64,000 nt of DNA, from positions 124,001 to 188,000 of the forward strand of contig JACVCO010000006.1 of NCBI GenBank assembly GCA_016741995.1, written 5' to 3'. Source of the stretch: Hydrogenophaga sp. GTDB lineage: Bacteria; Pseudomonadota; Gammaproteobacteria; Burkholderiales; Burkholderiaceae_C. Position numbers and translations under genes: made by a program. The notes beneath the pieces are model-generated. The model was not told the origin of the DNA and ran no database searches. It was given only the letters and a program-made list of their open reading frames with translations. This document shows, piece by piece, positions 52,696 to 59,648 of this stretch (within the stretch, counting starts at the first letter, position 1; each line of letters opens with the position of its first letter).

Positions 52696-54027
52696 ATGTT
52701 GCGGCTGGACCGGTTGCAATTGAGAAACACGCTGGCGCGTTGGCGCCAATGGTGGCACGACGACGTCGTCGACGCACCGCTGGAGCCCATTTTGCACCCA
52801 TCCCCGCAACGGTTGCTGTGGATCGGCGTATTCACGTTCTGCGGGCATGTGCTGTTTCACTGGGTCTGGGCTTACGGGTTGCCCCAGCCCTACGAGAACC
52901 CGTTGGCGCGCCTGTTCATGGCGCTCACCTCCCTGATCTACCTCATGCCCGCCCTGCGGCGCGACCCGACCTCCGCCACCAGCGGGCGTCTGTTCACGCT
53001 CGCCACCTGGATTCAACTGCCCTGGTTCTTCACCTGGATGTACAGCATGAACGGCGGCAACCCGGTCTGGCTGGGCAGCTTCGTGGCCATGGTGCTCGTC
53101 TACTACCACGCCACCGACTGGCGCCTCGCCACCCTGGGCCTGATCGTCGGCGGTGGCGCCGGCCTGTTGACCACGCACCTGCTGGGCGCCAGCCCGGTCG
53201 GCCCGGAACAGCCCATGGCCAACATCGTGGTCATCGGCTTTGCCTGGTCGATGGGCCTGATGCTCGGCCTGTCCAGCGCCAACCTGCGGCGGGCGCGGCT
53301 GATCAACACCTTGTCCACCATGGGCGTGATGGCCCACGAGCTGCGCACGCCGCTGGCCACCGTCAACCTCATGGGCGACGTGCTGCGCAACCTGTCGCAG
53401 CACGACGTGGGCGAGGCCAAGCGCAAGAAGTTCGAGGAGCTCGCCACCCGGTTGCAGAACCTGGTGCGCAGCATGAACCGCCAGATCGATACGCAGATAT
53501 CCAACGCCCAGTTGCTGCGGCTGCCACGCGAAAACCTGCCGATCCAGGCCGCCGATCTGGTGCAGGAGGTGATAAGTAGCTACCCCTACCGCAGCTCGCG
53601 CGAGCGCGATTGCGTGCGCGTGCAGGTTCAGCAGGATTTCTGCTTCACCGGTTCGCGCGCGATGTTTGCCCAGGTCATCACCAACCTGCTCAAGAACGCG
53701 CTGCATGCGCTGGCCTCGGCCAGCAGCGCGCCGCAGCCGGGCGACCTGCGCGTGGACGTCGGCATCCACCACGGCAAGGGGCGCATCGCGGTCTCCGACG
53801 ACGGCATCGGCATCTCGCACGAACTGCAGACACGCATCTTCGAGCCCTTCTATTCCACCCAGGCCGGCGCGGGCAACGGCCTGGGCCTGACCTTCTGCAA
53901 GAACGTGGTCGAGGCGGCCAACGGCCGCATCAGCGTGCACTCGGAGCCCGGCCTGGGTGCCGTGTTCATGATCGACTTGCCCTTGTCCACCTCCGGCTCG
54001 CCGATGCGGCCCACCCCGACCGCTTGA
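52696..54027 (+). CDS. lqsS: Alpha-hydroxyketone sensor histidine kinase (LqsS/CqsS-like, non-hybrid)
   Basis: A 443-aa kinase. The first 195 residues are a multi-pass membrane domain (about six segments) whose core LPWFFTWMYSMNGGNPVW resembles the CAI-1 sensor region of CqsS. H-box is MAHELRTPLATVN with His214; N-box NLLKNALHAL; G1 DDGIGIS; G2 GNGLGLTFCKN. It has no receiver domain, so it is like Legionella LqsS rather than hybrid Vibrio CqsS. The separate receiver protein follows after 4 bp. Divergent from luxR. Confidence 0.86.
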   Translation: MLRLDRLQLRNTLARWRQWWHDDVVDAPLEPILHPSPQRLLWIGVFTFCGHVLFHWVWAYGLPQPYENPLARLFMALTSLIYLMPALRRDPTSATSGRLFTLATWIQLPWFFTWMYSMNGGNPVWLGSFVAMVLVYYHATDWRLATLGLIVGGGAGLLTTHLLGASPVGPEQPMANIVVIGFAWSMGLMLGLSSANLRRARLINTLSTMGVMAHELRTPLATVNLMGDVLRNLSQHDVGEAKRKKFEELATRLQNLVRSMNRQIDTQISNAQLLRLPRENLPIQAADLVQEVISSYPYRSSRERDCVRVQVQQDFCFTGSRAMFAQVITNLLKNALHALASASSAPQPGDLRVDVGIHHGKGRIAVSDDGIGISHELQTRIFEPFYSTQAGAGNGLGLTFCKNVVEAANGRISVHSEPGLGAVFMIDLPLSTSGSPMRPTPTA

Positions 54028-54031
54028 CGCC

Positions 54032-55018
54032 ATGGCCCTGACCCTGTCCCTCTTCCAGCGCCCGGGCGCGGTGCTGTTTCTCGACGACGATCCCGACTAC
54101 CTGGAGATGCTCGGCATGGTGGTGCCGGCGCAGACACAGGTCGAGCTCTACTCGCGGCCCTCGGGCTTTCTCGCGCGAATGCAGGCCGAACCGGCCCACT
54201 GGGAGGCCGACGCCGCCCTGCAACTGCAGATGATCGACCGCTGGCGCCAGGGCCAGGCGCTGATCCCTCAGGTGCTGCACTACTGGGCGACGCGCCCCGA
54301 GCGCTACCGGCTGGCGCAGATCTGCGTGGTCGACTACGCCATGCCCGGCACCGACGGCCTCACCGTGCTCAACACCCTGCTCGACTGGCCGGGCTCGCGC
54401 GTGCTGCTGACCGGCCAGGCCGACGAGCAGATCGCCATCCAGGCCTTCAACAACGGCCTGATCGATCAGTTCGTGCCCAAACAGGCCACCGACATCACGC
54501 GCCACCTGCTGGGCGTGCTGCGCCGCCTGGCCCAATCGCCGCACCCGCGCCTGAACACCATGTGGCGGGGCGTGCTGCGGCCGCACCAGGTGTCGCTGCT
54601 GCAGATCCCCTCGGTCGCGCAATGGCTGCGCGACTACACGCACCACCACTGGGTGGAATACGTGGTGATCGGGGAGCCCTTCGGCCTGATCGGGCTCGAC
54701 GCCGAAGGCCAGGTGCACTGGCTGCAGCTCGAACCCACGGCCAGCCTGGGCGATCTGGCCGAGCTGGCCGCCTCGGCCGCGCTGGGCATGGAGGTGGTTC
54801 AGGCGGTGCGCGATGGCCGCCGCCTGGCCGCGGTGGAGTTGCACCAGCAAATGGCGCTGCGCGGGCCGGTGCGCACCGCGTCGGCCACCCCGATCGGCGA
54901 GGACGGCCTGCTCATGGCGGCCGCTTTCGAACTCTCCGGCGCCGAACTGCCGCAGCCGATCTACCCGTACCGCCACTTCCTCCAGGCCGAGAACCACCGC
55001 GTGGTGCAGGACCACTGA
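54032..55018 (+). CDS. lqsR: LqsR-like response regulator with uncharacterised output domain
   Basis: A 328-aa regulator. The receiver has acidic residues D18-D20 in VLFLDDDPDY, phospho-acceptor Asp101 in VVDYAMPGTDG, Thr127 in LLTGQA and Lys150 in FVPKQ. An insertion of about 50 residues (45-95) lies between the early strand and the phospho-Asp strand, so Asp101 comes late, as in LqsR. The output part (165-328) has no HTH; it contains VEYVVIGEPFGLIGLDAEGQ and VRDGRRLAAVELHQQMALRG. Legionella LqsR has a nuclease-like C-terminal fold; the relation here is an inference. It is coupled to the kinase gene. Confidence 0.8.
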   Translation: MALTLSLFQRPGAVLFLDDDPDYLEMLGMVVPAQTQVELYSRPSGFLARMQAEPAHWEADAALQLQMIDRWRQGQALIPQVLHYWATRPERYRLAQICVVDYAMPGTDGLTVLNTLLDWPGSRVLLTGQADEQIAIQAFNNGLIDQFVPKQATDITRHLLGVLRRLAQSPHPRLNTMWRGVLRPHQVSLLQIPSVAQWLRDYTHHHWVEYVVIGEPFGLIGLDAEGQVHWLQLEPTASLGDLAELAASAALGMEVVQAVRDGRRLAAVELHQQMALRGPVRTASATPIGEDGLLMAAAFELSGAELPQPIYPYRHFLQAENHRVVQDH

Positions 55019-55052
55019 AAGAAGAACGCCGGCAGTTGCCGGCGTCTTTCTT
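55019..55052. terminator. Bidirectional terminator between response regulator and synthase genes
   Basis: AAGAAGA, then a perfect stem ACGCCGGCA-GT-TGCCGGCGT (55026-55045), then CTTTCTT. Purine-rich on the left and T-rich on the right, it can end both the response regulator and the convergent synthase transcripts. Confidence 0.85.
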
Positions 55053-55064
55053 GCGGTGCAGAGG

Positions 55065-56306
55065 TCAGGCCTCCGCAGCGACCCGGGCGCGGCGCGCGAT
55101 CGGCCAGTCCCAGGGTTGCACGATCGGCGCCACCTCGGCCAGCACGGCTTCGATGTGATCGAGTTCGGCGTCCGTGAGGGCTGCGCTCAGCGTCAGGCGC
55201 ACCATGGCGCGGTTGCGGCTGGTGGCCGGCGCGCAGAAGATCGCGCCGAACACGCCGCGCGCCTCCAGCGCGTCGCGCAGCTTCATGGTGTCGGCCTCGG
55301 TACCGGCCTCCAGCGCAATGATCTGCTCGGTGCCCTGGTGGATCGGGTAGCCCAGGTCGGTGATGCGCTCGCGCAGGCGGCGCGTCATCTGGAACAGGCG
55401 CTCGCGCTGGGCGTCGGCGCGCTGCAGCACGTCCACCGTGGCGCGCAGGCCGGCCACCTCGTGCGGCAGCAGGCAGGAGCTGAAGATGTTCGGGAAGCTC
55501 GAGGTCAGCACGTAGTAGCGCATGCTGGCGGGCATGGTGAAGAAGCCCGCGCGGCCGGCCATGGCCTTGGCCAGGCTGGCGGTGATGAAGTGCACCCGGT
55601 TGGTGAGGCCCAACGAGGCCACGAGGCCGGCGCCGCGCTCACCGTGCGTGCCCAGCGAGTGCGACTCGTCGACCAGGATCATGGCGCCGTGCTTCTCCAC
55701 CACCTCCACCATTTCGGCCAGGGGGCAGACCGCGCCGGTGGTGCTGTAGACGGAATCGACCACCACCACCCCCGGGCCCTTGCGGCTCAGCATTTTGTCC
55801 AGGTGGTCCGGGTCGTTGTGGCGGAACATGTGCGCCGGCGCGCGCGCCGCGTGTGCGCCTTCCCACAGCGAGGTGTGCGCCATGGCGTCGATGAACACGG
55901 GGGTGTTGGCGTTGGCGATGCACTGCAGCAAGCCCACATTGGCCGAATAGCCGGACTGGCAGACCAGGGCCTCTTCCTTGCCCACCCAGTCAGCGAGCGC
56001 TCGCTCCAGCGCGCGCGAGGGGTGCTGCTGCAGCAGGAACACGCCCGACTGCACCACGAATTCGGTGCTGCGGGTCAGGGCCGACACCTGCGCCGAGACG
56101 ATGTCCGGGTGACCGGTGACGCTGAGGTAGTCGTTGCCGTCCAGACGCACCGCATTGGGGCCTGGCTGACTGCCGTGCAACACAAACTTGCCACCCCACT
56201 CCCCCTCCCAGCGGGGTTTGAAGTCGCGCTCGAGGCGGGCGAGCACGGCGGGGTGCATGGCGGGCTCTTTCGGCACCGCTCTTTCCAACGTTCCCAACGA
56301 ATCCAT
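55065..56306 (-). CDS. cqsA: Alpha-hydroxyketone autoinducer synthase (CqsA/LqsA)
   Basis: A 413-aa PLP enzyme of the alpha-oxoamine synthase family. CqsA-specific segments are LVCQSGYSANVGLLQCIANA, AHTSLWEGAHAARAPAHMFR, VVVDSVYSTTGAVCPLAEMV, VDESHSLGTHGERGAGLVAS and the PLP lysine K247 in HFITASLAKAMAGRAG. It condenses an acyl-CoA with an amino acid-derived partner to make a hydroxyketone-type autoinducer. The first ATG is chosen (AGGAG 8 bp before it); a Met at residue 17 would match the usual 390-aa length. Convergent with the kinase/regulator pair. Confidence 0.92.
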   Translation of the reverse strand: MDSLGTLERAVPKEPAMHPAVLARLERDFKPRWEGEWGGKFVLHGSQPGPNAVRLDGNDYLSVTGHPDIVSAQVSALTRSTEFVVQSGVFLLQQHPSRALERALADWVGKEEALVCQSGYSANVGLLQCIANANTPVFIDAMAHTSLWEGAHAARAPAHMFRHNDPDHLDKMLSRKGPGVVVVDSVYSTTGAVCPLAEMVEVVEKHGAMILVDESHSLGTHGERGAGLVASLGLTNRVHFITASLAKAMAGRAGFFTMPASMRYYVLTSSFPNIFSSCLLPHEVAGLRATVDVLQRADAQRERLFQMTRRLRERITDLGYPIHQGTEQIIALEAGTEADTMKLRDALEARGVFGAIFCAPATSRNRAMVRLTLSAALTDAELDHIEAVLAEVAPIVQPWDWPIARRARVAAEA

Positions 56307-56335
56307 GGAGTTCTCCTAGAAGGCCAGAGAACTCC
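56307..56335 (-). promoter_or_regulatory. Hairpin covering the ribosome-binding site of the synthase gene
   Basis: On the mRNA strand GGAGTTCTC, an 11-base loop, and GAGAACTCC form a perfect 9-bp stem ending one base upstream of the ATG. The SD sequence AGGAG spans the end of the loop and the start of the 3' arm. Opening of this structure would be needed for efficient translation, so it is a candidate site of sRNA or CsrA-type control. Confidence 0.7.
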
Positions 56336-56369
56336 ATTAAAAAAATGAATGTGTGACGTATCGCACGAA

Positions 56370-56389
56370 CCCTGTCAGAGTTGACAGGG
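56370..56389. promoter_or_regulatory. Lux-box-like palindrome upstream of the synthase gene
   Basis: CCCTGTCAGAGTTGACAGGG has the CTG-N10-CAG layout with 18 of 20 positions paired. It differs from the site at 52581-52600 at two positions (A to C at position 2 and A to G at position 8). The centre is about 73 bp before the synthase ATG. If the promoter has the usual lux-box spacing (centre about 42 bp before the transcript start), the transcript would begin just before the hairpin. Confidence 0.7.
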
Positions 56390-56474
56390 GGTGTGACGCT
56401 TTCGTCTCAAGTTTGGGCTTGCAAATCCGACCAGTGGTCGGATGGGCGTGTGGTTTTCTTCACGGCTGTGCCAG

Positions 56475-57599
56475 TTATTTCTGCCGCCAGGGCAGGCCGC
56501 GGCGGCGCCAGCCCCCCCGGGTTCCGCGGTGCGCCTGGTCGTCCGGATCCCCCTCGAAGCCCTCCAGGATGTTGTAGGCCTGCAGCCCGATGGCGGTGGC
56601 GCGTTGGGCGGCGGCAATGGAACGCACCCCGCTGCGGCACAGCATCACCAGGGGTTTGCCGCCCGCTGCGGCCCGCACCTGGGCATCGAAATCGGGGTTG
56701 GGCGCCATGCCGGGCCACTGTTTCCAGGCCACAGGCACCGCTTCGGGGACAAACCCCACCCATTCACGCTCCGCATCGGTGCGCACGTCCACCAGCACGG
56801 CGCGGCCCTCGCGCACCCAGCGCCAGGCCAGCTCGGCCGACACGTCGCCCGCGTAGCTGGACGCGTCGGCGCCCTGGGGCGGGCGCGGCGCGGCCAGCGC
56901 GTCACCGCCGGCGTCATGGCGCAAGCCCGAACTGAGGTTGGCCGGCACCGCCTCGTCGATGCGCCGTGGGCGCGGCAGGTTCAGGCCGTCCATCAAGGCC
57001 ACGAACTCGGCCTCGCTGCGCCCGGCCACGCGCGCGTTGTGGCGCTTCTCGTGGCCGATGGTCGACTGCGTGCGCCCGTGGTAATCGTGCCCGGGCCAGA
57101 CGGTGGTGTCGTCGGGCAGCTCGAACAGCACGCGCGTGAGGCTGCGGTAGAGATCGCTCGCGCTGCCGGACTGGAAATCGGTGCGCCCGCACCCGTCGAT
57201 GAGCAAGGTGTCGCCGGTGAACACGTGGTCGCGCCAGACGTAGCTCATGCTGCCCGCCGTGTGGCCGGGGGTGTGCAGGGCGCGCAGCGTTTCACCGCCG
57301 AAGCGCAGTTCGTCGCCGTGCTCGAGTTGCACCACGGCGGTGCCGATGCCGCAGCCCGCGGGTGCCGCGGAGCGCGCGCCGGTGAGTTCCACCAGCCGGC
57401 CCGCGCTGGTGATGTGGTCGGCATGGGCGTGGGTTTCGATGGCCCAGACCAGCTTCAAGCCGTGGGCCTGAAGCGCGTCGAGATCGCGCTGCAATTGCTC
57501 GTCCACGGGATCGATGATCACCGCCTCTCGGCTGGCGGCGTCGAACAGCAGGTAGGTGTACGTGCTCGACGCCGGATCGAAAAACTGCAGGGGTTGCAT
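56475..57599 (-). CDS. MBL-fold persulfide dioxygenase-like protein fused to rhodanese
   Basis: A 374-aa fusion. Residues 1-210 are an ETHE1-like metallo-beta-lactamase domain (THAHADHITSAGR with H57, H59, D61, H62; LHTPGHTAGS; FTGDTLLIDGCGRTDF; VWPGHDYHG). Residues about 265-360 are a rhodanese domain with active Cys321 in MLCRSGVRS. Such fusions oxidise glutathione persulfide and exchange sulfur, so a role in sulfide/persulfide detoxification is likely. It is a single gene, upstream of which the TRAP genes diverge. Confidence 0.9.
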   Translation of the reverse strand: MQPLQFFDPASSTYTYLLFDAASREAVIIDPVDEQLQRDLDALQAHGLKLVWAIETHAHADHITSAGRLVELTGARSAAPAGCGIGTAVVQLEHGDELRFGGETLRALHTPGHTAGSMSYVWRDHVFTGDTLLIDGCGRTDFQSGSASDLYRSLTRVLFELPDDTTVWPGHDYHGRTQSTIGHEKRHNARVAGRSEAEFVALMDGLNLPRPRRIDEAVPANLSSGLRHDAGGDALAAPRPPQGADASSYAGDVSAELAWRWVREGRAVLVDVRTDAEREWVGFVPEAVPVAWKQWPGMAPNPDFDAQVRAAAGGKPLVMLCRSGVRSIAAAQRATAIGLQAYNILEGFEGDPDDQAHRGTRGGWRRRGLPWRQK

Positions 57600-57841
57600 G
57601 GGGTGCTCTCAAAGGATGCGTGAGCCCCTGAATTGGCTCACATTGGTCTGCATGATGGGTCCGCGGCGTATTTCATCAAGCCGTTCAAAAAAATTCACGG
57701 CGCCCGGGGCCGACCCACCACCGAGGGGATGGGCGTGAGCCGCAGCTTGCAGCAACCTGAACGTTGGTGAAAACCCTGTCTTGGTAAGCATGCTTGCGGA
57801 AGGATGATGGCTTTTTTCCCAACCCGTTCTGGAGACAACCG
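57600..57841. other. Divergent intergenic region between the MBL-rhodanese and TRAP genes
   Basis: 242 bp without a credible gene. It should hold the promoters of both divergent genes and the dctP leader (GGAGA 6 bp before the ATG). A run of A residues near 57690 and a TTTTTT run near 57811 are the only marked low-GC features. No palindromic operator was recognised. Confidence 0.4.
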
Positions 57842-58960
57842 ATGACCGAGAAGAAGACCGTCACGTCCCGCCGCGGCATGCTCAAAGGTGCTGCCGTCGC
57901 CACCGGCGCCATGGCCGTGCCGATGGTCGCCACCGCGCAGACCACCACGCTGCGCTTCCAGTCCACCTGGCCGGCCAAGGACATCTTCCACGAGTACGCC
58001 AACGACTTCGCCAAGAAGGTCAATGACATGGCCGGTGGCCGCCTCAAGATCGAGGTGCTGCCCGCCGGTGCCGTGGTGCCCGCGTTCCAGTTGCTCGAAG
58101 CGGTGGCCAAGGGCACGCTCGACGGCGGCCACGGCGTGATCGCCTACCACTACGGCAAGAACTCGGCCCTGGCGCTGTGGGGTTCGGGCCCGGCCTTCGG
58201 CATGGACCCGAACATGGTGCTGGCATGGCACTACTACGGCGGCGGCAAGGATCTCGTGGCCGAGATCTACAAGTCGCTGAACATGGACGTGCAGTCGTTC
58301 CTCTACGGCCCGATGCCTTGCCAGCCCCTGGGCTGGTTCAAGAAGCCGGTGGCCAAGGTCGAGGACATGAAGGGCCTGAAGTTCCGCACTGTGGGCCTGG
58401 CCGTGGACGTGTTCACCGCCATGGGCACCGCCGTCAACCCGCTGCCCGGCGGTGAGATCGTGCCCGCGCTCGACCGCGGCCTGATCGACGCGGCCGAGTT
58501 CAACAACGCCTCGTCCGACCGCGTGCTCGGCTTCGCCGACGTGGTGAAGAACTGCATGCTGCAGAGCTTCCACCAGAGCGGCGAGCAGTTCGAGATCCTG
58601 TTCAACGGCCCGAAGTACAACGGCCTGAACGCCGAACTCAAGGCCATCATCGACTACGCCGTGCAGGCCGCCAGTGCCGACATGAGCTGGAAAGCGATCC
58701 ACCGCAACAGCGAGGACTACATCGAGCTCAAGAAAGCCGGCGTGAAGTTCTACAAGACGCCCGACCCCGTGCTGCGCGCGCAGCTGGCGGCCTGGGACAC
58801 GACCATCGCCAAGAAATCCGGCGAGAACGCGCTGTTCAAGAAGGTGCTCGATTCGCAGAAGGTCTTCGCCCAGCGCGCCGGCCAATGGCAGAACGACTAC
58901 ACCGTCGACTTCAAGATGGCCTACAACCACTACTTCGGCCGCGGCGCCAAGAAGAGCTGA
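57842..58960 (+). CDS. dctP: TRAP transporter substrate-binding protein DctP
   Basis: A 372-aa periplasmic binding protein. The N-terminus MTEKKTVTSRRGMLKGAAVA is a twin-arginine signal ending near VATAQ. The mature part starts TTLRFQSTWPAKDIFHEYAN and has GLKFRTVGLAVDVFTAMGTA and VPALDRGLIDAAEFNNAS, typical of the DctP family whose conserved Arg binds carboxylates. The TAT signal and sequence suggest a 2-oxoacid/aromatic acid subgroup; ligand not certain. A hairpin separates it from the permease genes. Confidence 0.92.
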   Translation: MTEKKTVTSRRGMLKGAAVATGAMAVPMVATAQTTTLRFQSTWPAKDIFHEYANDFAKKVNDMAGGRLKIEVLPAGAVVPAFQLLEAVAKGTLDGGHGVIAYHYGKNSALALWGSGPAFGMDPNMVLAWHYYGGGKDLVAEIYKSLNMDVQSFLYGPMPCQPLGWFKKPVAKVEDMKGLKFRTVGLAVDVFTAMGTAVNPLPGGEIVPALDRGLIDAAEFNNASSDRVLGFADVVKNCMLQSFHQSGEQFEILFNGPKYNGLNAELKAIIDYAVQAASADMSWKAIHRNSEDYIELKKAGVKFYKTPDPVLRAQLAAWDTTIAKKSGENALFKKVLDSQKVFAQRAGQWQNDYTVDFKMAYNHYFGRGAKKS

Positions 58961-58977
58961 TCCTTCAAGGGTCAGCC

Positions 58978-59008
58978 CAGAAAGGGCGCCCCTCGGGCGC
59001 CCTTTCTG
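58978..59008 (+). terminator. Intra-operon hairpin between dctP and dctQ
   Basis: CAGAAAGGGCGCCC-CTC-GGGCGCCCTTTCTG, a perfect 14-bp stem with a 3-base loop, then TTTCCC. Only 64 bp separate the genes. A partial terminator or mRNA-stabilising structure here would raise binding-protein over permease levels. Confidence 0.8.
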
Positions 59009-59024
59009 TTTCCCGGAAATCGTC

Positions 59025-59648
59025 ATGCAAAAACTACTTCTGTCGGTCGACGCGTTGTCAACCTGGTTCGGCAAGGCCTGCGCCTGGTCGGTGGTGGTCC
59101 TGACCGGCCTCATCACGTGGGAAGTCTTCTCCCGCTACGTGCTCAACAACCCGCACGCCTGGGTGCTGGACGCCCAGATCATGCTGTACGGCCTGCTCTT
59201 CATGACCGCAGGCGCCTACACCCTCGCCAAGAACGGCCACGTGCGCGGTGACGTGCTGTACGGCTTCTTCCAGCCGCGCACGCAGGCCAGCATCGACCTG
59301 GCGCTCTATGTGGTGTTCTTCCTGCCCGGCATCGTGGCCCTCACCTGGGCCGGGTGGACCTTCGCCAACGAATCGCTGGCGATCCGCGAACAGACCTTCA
59401 ACGCCGACCCGCTGCCGGTCTACCCGTTCAAGTTCGTGGTGCCCGTGGCGGGCGCCTTCCTGCTGCTGCAGGGCATCGTGGAAATCATCCGTTGCGTGAT
59501 CTGCATCCGCACCGGCGAATGGCCCAAACGTGAAGAAGACGTGGAAGAAGTCGACGTCGACAAACTCAAGGAAATGGTGCACGTGAAAGACGCCGACATC
59601 GAAGCACTGGACAAGAGCCTGACTGCTCAGCAGAAAGGTGGCCAGTGA
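59025..59648 (+). CDS. dctQ: TRAP transporter small permease DctQ
   Basis: A 207-aa integral membrane protein with four membrane segments (CAWSVVVLTGLITWEVFSRY, IMLYGLLFMTAGAYTLAKNG, LALYVVFFLPGIVALTWAGW and VVPVAGAFLLLQGIVEIIRC). Its long acidic C-terminal tail (KREEDVEEVDVDKLKEMVHV) is unusual for DctQ. It pairs with DctM and is coupled to it by TGATG. Confidence 0.9.
   Translation: MQKLLLSVDALSTWFGKACAWSVVVLTGLITWEVFSRYVLNNPHAWVLDAQIMLYGLLFMTAGAYTLAKNGHVRGDVLYGFFQPRTQASIDLALYVVFFLPGIVALTWAGWTFANESLAIREQTFNADPLPVYPFKFVVPVAGAFLLLQGIVEIIRCVICIRTGEWPKREEDVEEVDVDKLKEMVHVKDADIEALDKSLTAQQKGGQ

Noticed and set aside
57634-57653. Possible sigma-54 promoter (TGGCTCAC...CTGCA) before dctP
   Set aside because: The distance between the GG and GC elements is three bases too long for a -24/-12 promoter.
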